This document shows, one piece after another, positions 54,986 through 63,998 of a stretch of DNA of 64,000 nt. The stretch comes from UBA8106 sp964569695 (lineage in GTDB: Bacteria; Acidobacteriota; Vicinamibacteria; Vicinamibacterales; UBA823), in contig CAZMUA010000017.1 of assembly GCA_964569695.1 (NCBI GenBank), forward strand, positions 1 through 64,000. The letters are read 5' to 3'. The translations under genes were made by a program, and so were the position numbers. A model generated the notes under the pieces. The model saw nothing but the letters and a program-made list of their open reading frames with translations. It was not told the origin of the DNA and ran no database searches. Position 1 is the stretch's first letter; each line of letters starts with the position of its first letter.

Positions 54986-55015
54986 TTGAGTTGGAAACAA
55001 CTCGGGTGCTCTAAT
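54986..55015 (+). promoter_or_regulatory. rbsB promoter with a palindromic operator in the spacer
   Basis: TTGAGT (54986-54991) and TCTAAT (55010-55015) are 18 bases apart, and the ATG of rbsB begins seven bases after the -10 box, so the mRNA would be leaderless. A perfect 6-bp inverted repeat GAGTTG-GAAA-CAACTC (54988-55003) overlaps the -35 box and spacer. A repressor bound there would block transcription. Confidence 0.45.
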
Positions 55016-55022
55016 TGGCGTT

Positions 55023-56024
55023 ATGCGACGTTACTTTTTAACTGTTTGTTTCATAGCTGCGTTCTGTGGAGCGTGCACCGGTGAAAGCACGGACAGGGGT
55101 GTCACCCTTGAGGAGTCACGCTTGCGTATCGCAGTTGTTCCGAAAGGTACGACGCACGATTTCTGGAAGTCGATTCATGCCGGTGCTTTGCAGGCTGAAG
55201 AAGAGTTGGGGAACCTTACTGTCATTTATCGAGGTCCTGAACGTGAAGACGACCGTGATCAGCAGGTTTCGCTCGTACAGAATTTACTGACAGGTTCTGC
55301 AGATGCAATTGTGCTGGCTCCGCTAGATGAAAACGCGTTATTGCCCTCGGTGCGTTTGGCAACACAGTCTGGTATTCCAGTGGTTATTATTGATTCTGGC
55401 CTCGCTGGGGAAGTTGGGCAAGATTACATTAGTTATGTGGCGACCGACAACTACGAAGGTGGGCGCCTTGCAGGTCGTCATCTGGGCGAGTTGCTGAACG
55501 GTGAGGGTCAGGTGTTGCTGTTACGTCATGCCGAAGGTTCGGAGAGCACGATGCGGCGGGAGGAAGGGTTTGTCGAAGCCTTAGCTGAGTTTTCTAGTAT
55601 TGAACTCATTGATCCGAAGCGGTATTCGGGGGTAACCACAGCAACCGCTCAAGTGGCAGCGGAAAACTTATTGACTACTTATGACAACGTCGACGGAATT
55701 TTTTGTGCTAATGAATCTTGCACGTTCGGGTTGCTCTTGGCTCTTCGCAGTCGTGGTTTGGCCGGGAAGATCCGTTTTGTTGGTTTTGATACTAACTCCG
55801 AATTAGTCGATGCACTTAGCGAGGGCGAACTGGACGGTCTCGTTGTGCAGGACCCAATGGCGATGGGCTATTTAGGTGTAAAAACAGCAGTTGCGCATTT
55901 GGCATCTGAGCCTGTTGAGCTTCGTCAGAACACCGGCGTGCGTTTGGCAACCCGTGAGAACATGCATGAACCCGACATAGCACAGCTTCTTGCTCCAGAC
56001 CTGTCGCGTTATCTCGAACAATGA
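55023..56024 (+). CDS. rbsB: Sugar ABC transporter substrate-binding lipoprotein (RbsB-like)
   Basis: 333 residues. The N-terminal signal ends in FCGAC, a lipobox-like site. The LacI/PBP1 fold follows: LRIAVVPKGTTHDFWKSIHAGA, NLLTGSADAIVLAPLDENAL and YVATDNYEGGRLAGRHLGELL match periplasmic ribose/inositol-like binding proteins. It would deliver a monosaccharide to the importer encoded next. Its stop overlaps the rbsA start (ATGA). A candidate promoter with an operator lies directly upstream. Confidence 0.9.
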   Translation: MRRYFLTVCFIAAFCGACTGESTDRGVTLEESRLRIAVVPKGTTHDFWKSIHAGALQAEEELGNLTVIYRGPEREDDRDQQVSLVQNLLTGSADAIVLAPLDENALLPSVRLATQSGIPVVIIDSGLAGEVGQDYISYVATDNYEGGRLAGRHLGELLNGEGQVLLLRHAEGSESTMRREEGFVEALAEFSSIELIDPKRYSGVTTATAQVAAENLLTTYDNVDGIFCANESCTFGLLLALRSRGLAGKIRFVGFDTNSELVDALSEGELDGLVVQDPMAMGYLGVKTAVAHLASEPVELRQNTGVRLATRENMHEPDIAQLLAPDLSRYLEQ

Positions 56025-57536
56025 ATACGGTTCGACACCACGTGGACGATCCTCCTCGTTTGAAAATGTCCGGCATAGTAAAACGGTTCGGCGCAACTCT
56101 AGCGCTTGATGGTGTCGACCTTTGTGTGGACAGTGGTGAAGTGCTCGCTTTGGTTGGTGAAAACGGTGCGGGTAAGTCGACCCTCATGAAAATCCTTTCA
56201 GGCGCGATTCAGTCTGACAGCGGTCAAATAGCAATCGACGGTGTACCGTTTGCTGCTGTTGATCCGTTGACAAGCCGGTCAGCTGGAATTGCGATGATCT
56301 ATCAGGAATCGACAGTTGCGCCGCATTTGACTGTGGAGGCGAACTTGATGCTCGGTGTAGAGCAACACTGGGCAGGTTTCATTCGATCGACGGTTCTTCG
56401 GCATCGCATTGTTGAAATCTTCGCAAGGCTCGGACGACCCGATATTCGAGGTGATATCTTGGCAGCCGATCTTTCACCGGCAGATCGGCAAGTTGTAGAA
56501 GTCGCCCGCGCACTTTTGATTGAGGCGAAGGTGATCGTCATGGACGAGCCGACGAGTAGCCTTGGTTTGGCAGAAATTGAACGTCTGTTCGAAATCATTG
56601 CCGAGTTACGTCGTCAGGGTGTCGCGATTGTGTATATCTCTCATTTTCTTGAAGAGGTGCAGCGTGTGTCCGATCGTTACATCGTCTTGCGTGACGGTTG
56701 TGTAGCCGGTGTTGGGAATACCGCAGACGTTTCGGTTGCGGAACTCATTGAATTAATGATCGGCCGAAGATTGCCGGACATGTTTCCAATGACATCACGA
56801 ACGTTTGGTGATCCACTGTTAGTCGTTGAAGGCTTAACTGGCAATAAGCCTGTCGAAGGTATCGACTTGACGCTGCGGCGAGGAGAAATTCTTGGTATTG
56901 CAGGTCTGGTTGGTGCAGGTCGTACGGAGCTACTCCGAGCACTCTTTGGGCTTGATCGAATTCGATCAGGGCATGTGACGATTCAGGGGCAGACCGGAAC
57001 AAATGCGAAGGTCACACCTGCTGACCGTTTATCGCAAGGTGTCGGATTGCTCAGCGAAAACCGCCAGACAGAGGGATTGGCTTTAAACCTTTCAGTGACT
57101 CAGAATATGTTGCTCAGTCGATTGCAACCTTTTTCCCGTTGGGGATGGCTTGATACATACAAGATGAGTGTGGCGGTTACCACTTGGGTTGAACGCCTAC
57201 GTATTCGGGTTGGACATGTGGATCAGTAGATCGAGCACCTTTCTGGGGGCATTTGCTAGACTCTTACACCACGATGTGGATGTGCTGTTTCTCGACGAAC
57301 CTACTCGTGGGATCGATGTTGCGAGCAAAGCGCAACTGTACGCCTGGATCGATCAACTGGCCAGTCGAGGTAAAGCGATCTTGCTTGTGTCTGACTACGT
57401 ACCGGAATTGCTTGGGGTCTGTGACCGGATTGCGGTAATGCATCGCGGTCACTTACGAGCCGTAAGGCCAACGAAACAGTGGACTGAACACGACATAGTC
57501 ACCGTTGCGTCAAGTGGAGAGGAAACTGTCGCATGA
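56021..57536 (+). pseudogene. rbsA: Sugar ABC transporter ATPase (RbsA-like), broken
   Basis: Two nucleotide-binding domains. The first has Walker A GENGAGKST (46-54); the second has the normal degenerate GLVGAGRTELLRALFG. After residue 402 a TAG (57227-57229) interrupts the frame. The same frame then continues IEHLSGG and meets a second TAG. The sequence resumes in the next frame as AFARLLHHDVDVLFLDEPTRGIDV. The expected NQQKV after LSGG is missing, equal to a 17-base deletion at about 57248. So there are two lesions within 25 bases, destroying the second signature motif. The rest, to 57536, is intact. Either a recent pseudogene or, less likely, an assembly artefact. Confidence 0.8.
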
Positions 57537-58507
57537 TGAATTTGATGCAGCAGTGGTTGCCACCGCGAAGTGCGCTCAGAAACTTGGCACCAGTTTTGAG
57601 TCTCGTGGCAGCCGTTTTATTTTTTTATGCGATTCCGCCACATCCTAGTCTGACCCTCTTCGATTTACGCCTCGTTGCTGTTCACGCGATGATCGTGGGT
57701 ATTGCGGCCATGGGCATGACGTTTATTATCATCAGCGGTGGTATTGACTTATCAGTGGGATCGGCCATTGCGCTCGTAAGTGTCGCAACTGCCATAGTTC
57801 TTGAACGTGGGGGAGGGCCTGTCTTTGCTCTCAGTGTAGCCCTTGGCGTTGGAGCTGTCTGTGGTTTGTACAATGGTTTACTGATTACCATACTTCGACT
57901 GCCACCTTTTATCGCAACACTTGGGACTCTCGGCTTCTATCGTGGTGTGGCGAAATGGATGTCAGGCAGTATTCCAATTACTGCGCCGACTCAAGGGCTG
58001 GAAGCATGGGTGAGTCCTATTCCGACACCACCAATGCTTATTTTCGCGCCTGCAGTCTGGCTAATGTTAGCACTAGGCTTGTTTTTGGTAGTTGTGTTGC
58101 GCTATTCGATTCTCGGCCAACACGCCTATGCAATCGGGTCGAATGAGGCAACGGCTAGACTTTGCGGTGTGCGAGTCGCTCGCACAAAGGTATCGCTCTA
58201 CGTACTTGCAGGTCTACTTACTGGTTTGGCAGGTTTGATGCAGTTCGCCCGTCTTACACAAGGCGATCCCACCGTAGCTATCGGGTTAGAGTTAGACATT
58301 ATTGCAGCTGTGGTGATTGGAGGGGGGTCGCTCTCCGGTGGACAAGGTTCAATTCTTGGTACGCTGACGGGTGCTGTGTTAATGGCATATCTTCGAAACC
58401 GAAGCACCGTGCTCGGATGGCCAAATTTCGTTGAAGAGATGATAGTTGGACACATTATCATCGTGGCCGTGGCAGTTGATCGATGGCGGGGTAGTCGAAC
58501 AAACTGA
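57533..58507 (+). CDS. rbsC: Sugar ABC transporter permease (RbsC-like)
   Basis: 324 residues with about eight to ten membrane helices. GMTFIIISGGIDLSVGSAIALVS (60-82), NGLLITILRLPPFIATLGT and the EAA-like AIGSNEATARLCGVRVARTKV match RbsC. It forms the channel for the sugar delivered by the binding protein. The ATGA start overlaps the end of the broken ATPase gene. It appears intact. Confidence 0.92.
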   Translation: MMNLMQQWLPPRSALRNLAPVLSLVAAVLFFYAIPPHPSLTLFDLRLVAVHAMIVGIAAMGMTFIIISGGIDLSVGSAIALVSVATAIVLERGGGPVFALSVALGVGAVCGLYNGLLITILRLPPFIATLGTLGFYRGVAKWMSGSIPITAPTQGLEAWVSPIPTPPMLIFAPAVWLMLALGLFLVVVLRYSILGQHAYAIGSNEATARLCGVRVARTKVSLYVLAGLLTGLAGLMQFARLTQGDPTVAIGLELDIIAAVVIGGGSLSGGQGSILGTLTGAVLMAYLRNRSTVLGWPNFVEEMIVGHIIIVAVAVDRWRGSRTN

Positions 58508-58536
58508 TCATTAGCGTTATGACCAGCACAGGGTCC

Positions 58537-58558
58537 GGTCGTCAATGCGGAGACGACC
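58537..58558. terminator. Hairpin between convergent rbsC and hflC
   Basis: GGTCGTC and GACGACC form a perfect 7-bp GC-rich stem around AATGCGGA in the 90-base convergent gap. A short TAGTTTT lies downstream on the plus strand. It is likely a transcription end point for one or both transcripts. Confidence 0.4.
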
Positions 58559-58597
58559 AGACTGTCGTAGTTTTGGACCCGAAGCGAACCAGCAGAA

Positions 58598-59530
58598 TTA
58601 TCTTGTCTGTTCGAGGTACTTGAGGAGTTCGCTATCAGTTCCTAACAAAAAGAATGTTGATGCATCCATCGTTTGCTCGTAGGTTTCGAGCGATTTGGTG
58701 AACGCGTAAAAATCCGGATCTCGATTATAGGCTTCACCGTAGATACTGGTCGCTTCGGCATCTGCAGTACCGCGCAGTTCTTCCGCCGTCCTATATGCTT
58801 CTGACTGAATCTGAGCGAGATCACGTTCACGTTCACCTGAGATCCTGGCGGATTCACCCTGACCTTCTGAACGAAATTCCGCTGCGATTCGCTGCCGTTC
58901 AGCGATCATTCGTGCGAAGACGTCTTGCTGAACCTCTTCCACGTAGTTAATACGTTTGAGTCTCAGATCTAGCAGTTCAATTCCCAGGTCGGATGTTCGA
59001 CTCGCCGCTCGTTCAAGAATTTCCGAAGCGATCTGCTGGCGCCCCATCTGGATCTCATCCAAGATCGCAGTTTCTTCATCTGATTCTATCTGGACCGTGT
59101 CCGGATCACGGTTCGTACTGCGAACGATTTCGATCAAGTCATACCGAGCCACGGCGTTGCGAGTTTCACCGTCAAGAATGTCATCAAGTCGTGATTGTGC
59201 GCCGAGTTCATCTCGAAGTCGCTGGAAAAAACGAAGCGGATCAACGATACGCCATCGCGCGTAGGTGTCGACCCAAATGAAGCGCTTGTCTTTGGTCGGG
59301 ACTTGGTTAGGATTACCGTCCCACTCTAGAAACCGCTTTTCAAAGTAGTTCGTTTTCTGGATAAACGGCACTTTAAAGTGAAGCCCTGGTTCAGTCACCG
59401 GTTCACCGGTTGGTTCACCGAATTGTGTAATGATGACTTGATTGACTTCGTGAACCTGATAGGTAGCGCTCGACAGAACAAAGAGTACTCCCAGAACAAT
59501 AATTACCTTGGTCATGGTGCTATTCGTCAT
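58598..59530 (-). CDS. hflC: HflC, modulator of FtsH protease
   Basis: 310 residues: an N-terminal transmembrane segment (about 6-24), then an SPFH/band-7 domain (HEVNQVIITQFGEPTGEPVTEPGLHFKVPFIQ and NYVEEVQQDVFARMIAERQRIAAEFRSEGQGE). With HflK it forms the membrane ring that houses FtsH and modulates membrane protein turnover. Its start overlaps the hflK stop by four bases. Confidence 0.94.
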   Translation of the reverse strand: MTNSTMTKVIIVLGVLFVLSSATYQVHEVNQVIITQFGEPTGEPVTEPGLHFKVPFIQKTNYFEKRFLEWDGNPNQVPTKDKRFIWVDTYARWRIVDPLRFFQRLRDELGAQSRLDDILDGETRNAVARYDLIEIVRSTNRDPDTVQIESDEETAILDEIQMGRQQIASEILERAASRTSDLGIELLDLRLKRINYVEEVQQDVFARMIAERQRIAAEFRSEGQGESARISGERERDLAQIQSEAYRTAEELRGTADAEATSIYGEAYNRDPDFYAFTKSLETYEQTMDASTFFLLGTDSELLKYLEQTR

Positions 59531-60534
59531 TGTGCACCTCCGGATGGGGGAGTCGTCGAGCCATTTTTGAGAAGTCCCTCGAGTGGTAAGAGAGGCACGA
59601 GGCCATTCATGTCTTTATCTAGAAAGACCTTCCCGCCGACTTCAGGCAAGATCCGTTGCATCGTTTCGAGATAGAGCCGTTGGCGAGTTACATTTGGTGC
59701 CCTGCGGTACGCTTCGTAAACAGCGTTGAAGCGTGCAGCATCACCTAGTCCACGGTTTACGCGATCGAGCGCATAACCTTCCGCTTGTAGAATCGTCTGC
59801 TCGGCTTCGCCACGGGCACGAGGGATCACCGCATTGTATTCGGCCATAGCCTCGCTAATGAGTTGGTCGCGGTTTTGTTGGGCTTGGTTAACCTCGTCCC
59901 ATGACGGTTTGACTGGATCAGGCGGATTAACATCCTGGAGGACTACCTGTTCCACTGTAACGCCCATTTCGTACTGCCCTACGAGTGCTTGGAGCTGTTC
60001 TTGGACCTGCGTTTCAATGTCCTGTCGGCCGACGGTCAAGACTTCCGTGACGGTACGGTCACCGACAGTCTCACGCATGATTGCTTCGTTCATGGCCCGA
60101 AATGTTTCTTCAAGATCTCGAACTTTAAAAAGAAACTGGTAAGGGTCTGAAACGCGGTACTGCACAATCCATTCAACCACCGCTACGTTCAGGTCGCCGG
60201 TAAGCATGACGGCCTCGTCTGCGAATTGTCGCGCGTCGAATTGGCTGCGAATACCAGCCTCAAGCGTTCGGAAACCGAATTCCTGTTTCAACTGTCGCTG
60301 AATGGGCACCTTAAGCACCGTTTCGATGAATGGCAATTTCATGCGAAGTCCAGGATCGGTGGTACGCGAATAGCGGCCAAATTGCAGTACGACTCCAACC
60401 TCTTCAGGTTGAACTTGGTACAGCGTATTGGACAACCCCGCTAGAATTAGTATGACTGCAAGCCCCATCCCAATTTTCTTGCTTGGGATAGATGGGACTT
60501 TCAGATTCCCTATATCGATAACTTTGTCTTCCAT
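59527..60534 (-). CDS. hflK: HflK, modulator of FtsH protease
   Basis: 335 residues: a short N-terminal cytoplasmic part, one membrane helix (about 20-40), and an SPFH domain (YQVQPEEVGVVLQFGRYSRTTDPGLRMKLPFIETV; QDVNPPDPVKPSWDEVNQAQQNRDQLISEA). First gene of hflK-hflC. A strong AAGGAG precedes the ATG. The glycine-rich head seen in proteobacterial HflK is missing, as is common outside that group. Confidence 0.94.
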   Translation of the reverse strand: MEDKVIDIGNLKVPSIPSKKIGMGLAVILILAGLSNTLYQVQPEEVGVVLQFGRYSRTTDPGLRMKLPFIETVLKVPIQRQLKQEFGFRTLEAGIRSQFDARQFADEAVMLTGDLNVAVVEWIVQYRVSDPYQFLFKVRDLEETFRAMNEAIMRETVGDRTVTEVLTVGRQDIETQVQEQLQALVGQYEMGVTVEQVVLQDVNPPDPVKPSWDEVNQAQQNRDQLISEAMAEYNAVIPRARGEAEQTILQAEGYALDRVNRGLGDAARFNAVYEAYRRAPNVTRQRLYLETMQRILPEVGGKVFLDKDMNGLVPLLPLEGLLKNGSTTPPSGGAQ

Positions 60535-60830
60535 GGTGAGGTCTCCTTCGTAACAAGTTATTTTAACTGTTTATGTCTTGTTGTGCTTGACTGTCTCTAG
60601 GAATGCTTGTTTGCAGAATGTCGCACTATCGATACGATTCGTCATATACCTTCCATAAAGCACTGTCTTAGCTCGCAGGAATTGGGAGAAGACGTATAAA
60701 TAGACTCCGACAAGATTAAGCAAGAACCGGAGTAAAATGGCACATATTCGCTTCTATTGATACAAACTGTAAGATTGATAATCCATGCTGGTTGACGTGA
60801 CCCGTATGCGATCAAAGCTACGATGTACGC
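60535..60830. other. Intergenic region between hflK and the DCC gene
   Basis: 296-base divergent gap. On the minus side are the hflK ribosome-binding site (AAGGAG) and TAAAAT as a possible -10 box. On the plus side TACGAT (60819-60824) ends six bases before the next ATG, with TTGACG (60792-60797) 21 bases further upstream, too far for a standard promoter. I see no reading frame I trust. Confidence 0.4.
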
Positions 60831-61223
60831 ATGAGTCAAGTCCCTAGTCAGCAGCTTCGGTGGCCGGCACGAATCTACTACGATGGTGCCTGCCCTGTCT
60901 GCCGTGCGAGTGCGGCTTCAATACAATCGCGGGACAAACATCAGCGACTCCAACTCGTGGATATAGCTTCTGATGGGTTTTCTCCTTCAATAGAAGGCAT
61001 TGCTCCAGTTGGTGTGAGACAAGAACTTCATGTGAAGTTGGCTGGAGGCCAGATACTAGTGGGCATTGATGCACTGTTTGTCATCGCCGAGGCTCTTCCC
61101 TCACTTACTATATTGCGATGGCTGGGCTGGTTACCTGGTGTGCGATTCCTTGGGCGTCCATTCTATAGATGGTTCGCCACCCATCGGTACGCTCTTACAG
61201 GAAGCTGTTTTCGACCGCACTAA
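60831..61223 (+). CDS. DCC-family thiol-disulfide oxidoreductase (DUF393)
   Basis: 130 residues. The N-terminal YYDGACPVCRASAASI holds the DxxCxxC signature of DUF393, and WLGWLPGVRFLGRPFYRWFATHRY is the usual C-terminal part. The family is thought to act on disulfides or as redox carriers. TACGAT ends six bases before the ATG and there is no Shine-Dalgarno, so the transcript may be leaderless. Confidence 0.85.
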   Translation: MSQVPSQQLRWPARIYYDGACPVCRASAASIQSRDKHQRLQLVDIASDGFSPSIEGIAPVGVRQELHVKLAGGQILVGIDALFVIAEALPSLTILRWLGWLPGVRFLGRPFYRWFATHRYALTGSCFRPH

Positions 61224-61342
61224 ACGTGTACCGGTAACGTTGGTTGAGATTATGGTAAAGTTTTTATTAGACAGTAACTGGTGGTGCGGTATCAGTGATC
61301 TGCACCGATGAGTTACCTAACAACGATTAGAGAGGGCAGTGA

Positions 61343-61699
61343 ATGCCAAAGTTAACTATTGAGGGATTTACAACGGTCGATGTTCCAGATGGGAAGCGAC
61401 TAGTCCTTGCTATTGAGCAAGATGCCGGTGTGGATGTGCTGCACGCCTGTGGAGGCAACGGACGCTGCACTACCTGCCGTGTCGAATTCGTTTCGGGTGA
61501 ACCCGATCGCTGGACTGAGGTGGAACATTCTTGTGTAGATCAACGGGGACTAGCGGGTGTGCGACTGTCATGTCAGATGCTCTGTGATCGAGACATGACG
61601 CTGAAGGTAATGAGTAGACTGGAAGGTAGTGGTCGACCCGATCCAGGGCGAACACCCATGGACGAAATTACGCCTCCCGCTGAATGGCGAGATACTTAA
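61343..61699 (+). CDS. 2Fe-2S ferredoxin (plant-type fold)
   Basis: 118 residues. The cluster cysteines are in HACGGNGRCTTCRV (C-x5-C-x2-C) and LSCQM, as in plant-type ferredoxins. The tail after about residue 95 is acidic. It carries electrons; the partner is unknown. GAGAGGG lies upstream of the ATG. It follows the DCC gene by 119 bases on the same strand. Confidence 0.9.
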   Translation: MPKLTIEGFTTVDVPDGKRLVLAIEQDAGVDVLHACGGNGRCTTCRVEFVSGEPDRWTEVEHSCVDQRGLAGVRLSCQMLCDRDMTLKVMSRLEGSGRPDPGRTPMDEITPPAEWRDT

Positions 61700-61723
61700 C
61701 CAGCTTAGTACGGTGAGTCGCGG

Positions 61724-61984
61724 TTAGCGATCGTCGTTGGTTTCGGTCGGTCTTAATTGCTCATCCAAGGCAGCAAGTGCACGCTCCAGCATCGCTCGAT
61801 GCCCAGGTTGCGTAGCGCCTTCTAGATCCAACAAGGTCCTTGCGCGAGCCAGTTCCAACATATTTTTTTTGGTGGCCGCAGTCTTTTCAGTCGCAGTGAG
61901 TGATCGTTTCGACTGTCGTTGTCGATCTCGTAACGCTTCATCCTGCTGCGATTCAACAGCTTTGCTTTCCCAGCCTCTCGCCAT
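61724..61984 (-). CDS. Small charged helical protein of unknown function
   Basis: 86 residues, nearly all helical and strongly charged (MARGWESKAVESQQDEA..., then LELARARTLLDLEGA and MLERALAALDEQLRP). No domain recognised. It may be co-transcribed with the DUF3014 gene upstream on the minus strand, 46 bases away. Confidence 0.6.
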   Translation of the reverse strand: MARGWESKAVESQQDEALRDRQRQSKRSLTATEKTAATKKNMLELARARTLLDLEGATQPGHRAMLERALAALDEQLRPTETNDDR

Positions 61985-62030
61985 AATTACAGACCTTCAC
62001 AACCTGCAGTTCAACAGATGCGTATCAGCG

Positions 62031-62831
62031 CTATTGCTCGGGTCCTGCTGCTGGCGTGGATTGAAGCCCCAAAGCCGTCGTTAACTCGCCGAGTTTCCGT
62101 TGCACCAGTCTCAGATTCCGAGGACCCATGCGCAGGGCCTGTTGTTGAACCGGAGCAAGTGCGGCGAGGGTTTCATCAGCGAATTCATAAGCGACTGTAC
62201 GTGACAGGAGTGGGATTTCTCTCGTGATAATTGGAGTGCGCATTACGTACTCGATAGCTCGACTCATAGCCGCGTCAAAATCTCCTTCGGGATAACCGAG
62301 TTCACGGTAAGCTTCGACCAGCAGAGGCTTCAGCTGCCGATACAGTTCTCCGCACCCTACGACGTCAAGTGAGTTAAACGCATCCACGAGCAAATCATAA
62401 CGCGCGTATCCGTCCGGGTCGATGATGAGACGGCTCGAATCACCACTGATTCGAAACGGTTCTCGTGGTGCCAAAAGGGAAAGATGTCGAGATGGGGTGT
62501 CACCCTGTGCCATGTTTTCAACTGCAACTACAAAGGTTCGTATTAGCTCTTCGGTGGCTAACCACGCAGCTAGAGTTGGATGAGCCGATAACATTGCAAC
62601 TAGTTCGCGAACGAATGCGTCACTTTCGCTGAGAGCTGGCAGCTGAATCTCTTCTTCGGTTTCGGTTTCTGTGTCCATCGCCTCGTCGCTCTCGTCAATC
62701 GTTTCGACAGTCACTGGCGCCGGCGCCGGAGCTCGGGTGACGTAATAAGTCACAAGGGCACCGATCAGAACGACAGCAATGATGGCAACAATCTGCCAAC
62801 GTTTGGTGTTCATATTTCCTAAGTCAGTCAT
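62031..62831 (-). CDS. DUF3014 membrane-anchored protein
   Basis: 266 residues: an N-terminal membrane helix (about 13-33), a proline- and acid-rich linker (about 35-62), and the DUF3014 domain with SDAFVRELVAMLSAHPTLAAWLATEELIRTFVVAVENMAQG and a late PIITREIPLLSRTVAYEFADE. The domain probably lies in the periplasm. No function is known. A second ATG at 62813 could be the true start. Confidence 0.82.
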   Translation of the reverse strand: MTDLGNMNTKRWQIVAIIAVVLIGALVTYYVTRAPAPAPVTVETIDESDEAMDTETETEEEIQLPALSESDAFVRELVAMLSAHPTLAAWLATEELIRTFVVAVENMAQGDTPSRHLSLLAPREPFRISGDSSRLIIDPDGYARYDLLVDAFNSLDVVGCGELYRQLKPLLVEAYRELGYPEGDFDAAMSRAIEYVMRTPIITREIPLLSRTVAYEFADETLAALAPVQQQALRMGPRNLRLVQRKLGELTTALGLQSTPAAGPEQ

Positions 62832-62903
62832 GGTTCACTCTTATGTCAAGAAGGTTAATGTGGCGCACTGATTGCATTAGCCTAGTCATTGTACTTTGGT
62901 AGC

Positions 62904-63998
62904 CTATTGAACGTTTAGCTGATGATCAAGTGCAACACGAATAGTACCCAAACCGCCTGGCCGTTGTGAATACCGAGCATCACTTATTATGACCTCGTAC
63001 CCATTGGTCGTTTGTTCTATTTGGTAGGTTGGGAATCGCATCCAATGGCGGGTACCTTGGATGTGTGGAGCCTTCAATGCGGCTTGTACGACCGGGCTTT
63101 TATCCCCGATCGCGATTGAAGGGGAGTGTGGGCGTATCTGGTCGGCGGCCAGCCAGTTGACTTGTAGGAAATAGTAGCGATGGGGGCCTTCTACTACGAC
63201 ATCACGCACGAAGGGATTAGCCGGCACCGGTCCAGCCATGATCTTGTTCAGTTGGATTCCTTCGGCGTGTAACCATTGCCGGACCTGGGTTTTGGCCACT
63301 TGTGAGCCTAACGCCATGCTACTGATATAGACGAACATCGCAAGCAGGCTCTTAGCAGCCACTTGAGTGATTCGCGCCTGCAAGCCACCCCAGATTCTAA
63401 GACCCACGAGACAGCCAAGACCGAGACACCAAAAGAGCTTTGCCTCAATTGGTGTCACGTCATTTGTAAGTATGAGAGAGCTACTTGCACCCGCAGCGAC
63501 AATCCAGAGTGTGATACTTGTGATTGCCCGTGTGTGTGCAAGAACCACAGCGCTGGACGCCAACAACCAGATCCATGGATCGACAATAAAGAGTGCGTCA
63601 CCATAAAACCAACGGTCGTCGAATGGCATCAAGAGTCGGATACCGTAGGTGTTCAACCAGTCGAGCATGGGATGACTTAAAACGCCAAGGTATGACAGAA
63701 GAAGTAGAGGCTTGAGTGCCACAGGTTCCGCGTTTCGTCTGAGGATTATGCATCGTAAACGGTCCAATCCAACCATAAGACAAGTCAGGATGAGCGGGAG
63801 GACAGCCATCGCAAGGATCCCATGTGTCCAACCGCGTCGAATATGCAATGACGTCTCGCGATCTAGAAACATCGCGATCGAATCGATGTCAGGTGCATTG
63901 GCAGCGAGGAGAAGTGTGACAGTAGCCAATGGAGTGAGGCGGCCAAGACGGGTTTCCGCCAGACTGGCACCGACGAGTGTGTGTGCAACTGGATCCAT
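62904..63998 (-). CDS. YdjM/YbcI-type metal-dependent hydrolase, membrane protein
   Basis: 364 residues. The N-terminal MDPVAHTLVGASLAETRLG, DIDSIAMFLDRETSLHIRRGWTHGIL and LSHPMLDWLNTYGIRLLMPFDDRWFYGDALFIVDPWIW contain the conserved histidines and aspartates of the family, with several membrane helices. It is classed as a metal-dependent hydrolase; substrate unknown. The C-terminal domain (about 240-364) is a soluble extension. The start codon falls two bases inside the window edge, so the gene is complete. Confidence 0.82.
   Translation of the reverse strand: MDPVAHTLVGASLAETRLGRLTPLATVTLLLAANAPDIDSIAMFLDRETSLHIRRGWTHGILAMAVLPLILTCLMVGLDRLRCIILRRNAEPVALKPLLLLSYLGVLSHPMLDWLNTYGIRLLMPFDDRWFYGDALFIVDPWIWLLASSAVVLAHTRAITSITLWIVAAGASSSLILTNDVTPIEAKLFWCLGLGCLVGLRIWGGLQARITQVAAKSLLAMFVYISSMALGSQVAKTQVRQWLHAEGIQLNKIMAGPVPANPFVRDVVVEGPHRYYFLQVNWLAADQIRPHSPSIAIGDKSPVVQAALKAPHIQGTRHWMRFPTYQIEQTTNGYEVIISDARYSQRPGGLGTIRVALDHQLNVQ

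Noticed and set aside
57245..57250. Homopolymer sequencing error as the whole explanation for the broken ATPase gene
   Set aside because: An error in the G5 run could shift the frame but could not remove the five residues NQQKV, and the upstream TAG is separate.
60642..60839. 65-codon minus-strand frame between hflK and the DCC gene
   Set aside because: It lies over the likely promoters, has no ribosome-binding site and no protein-like pattern.
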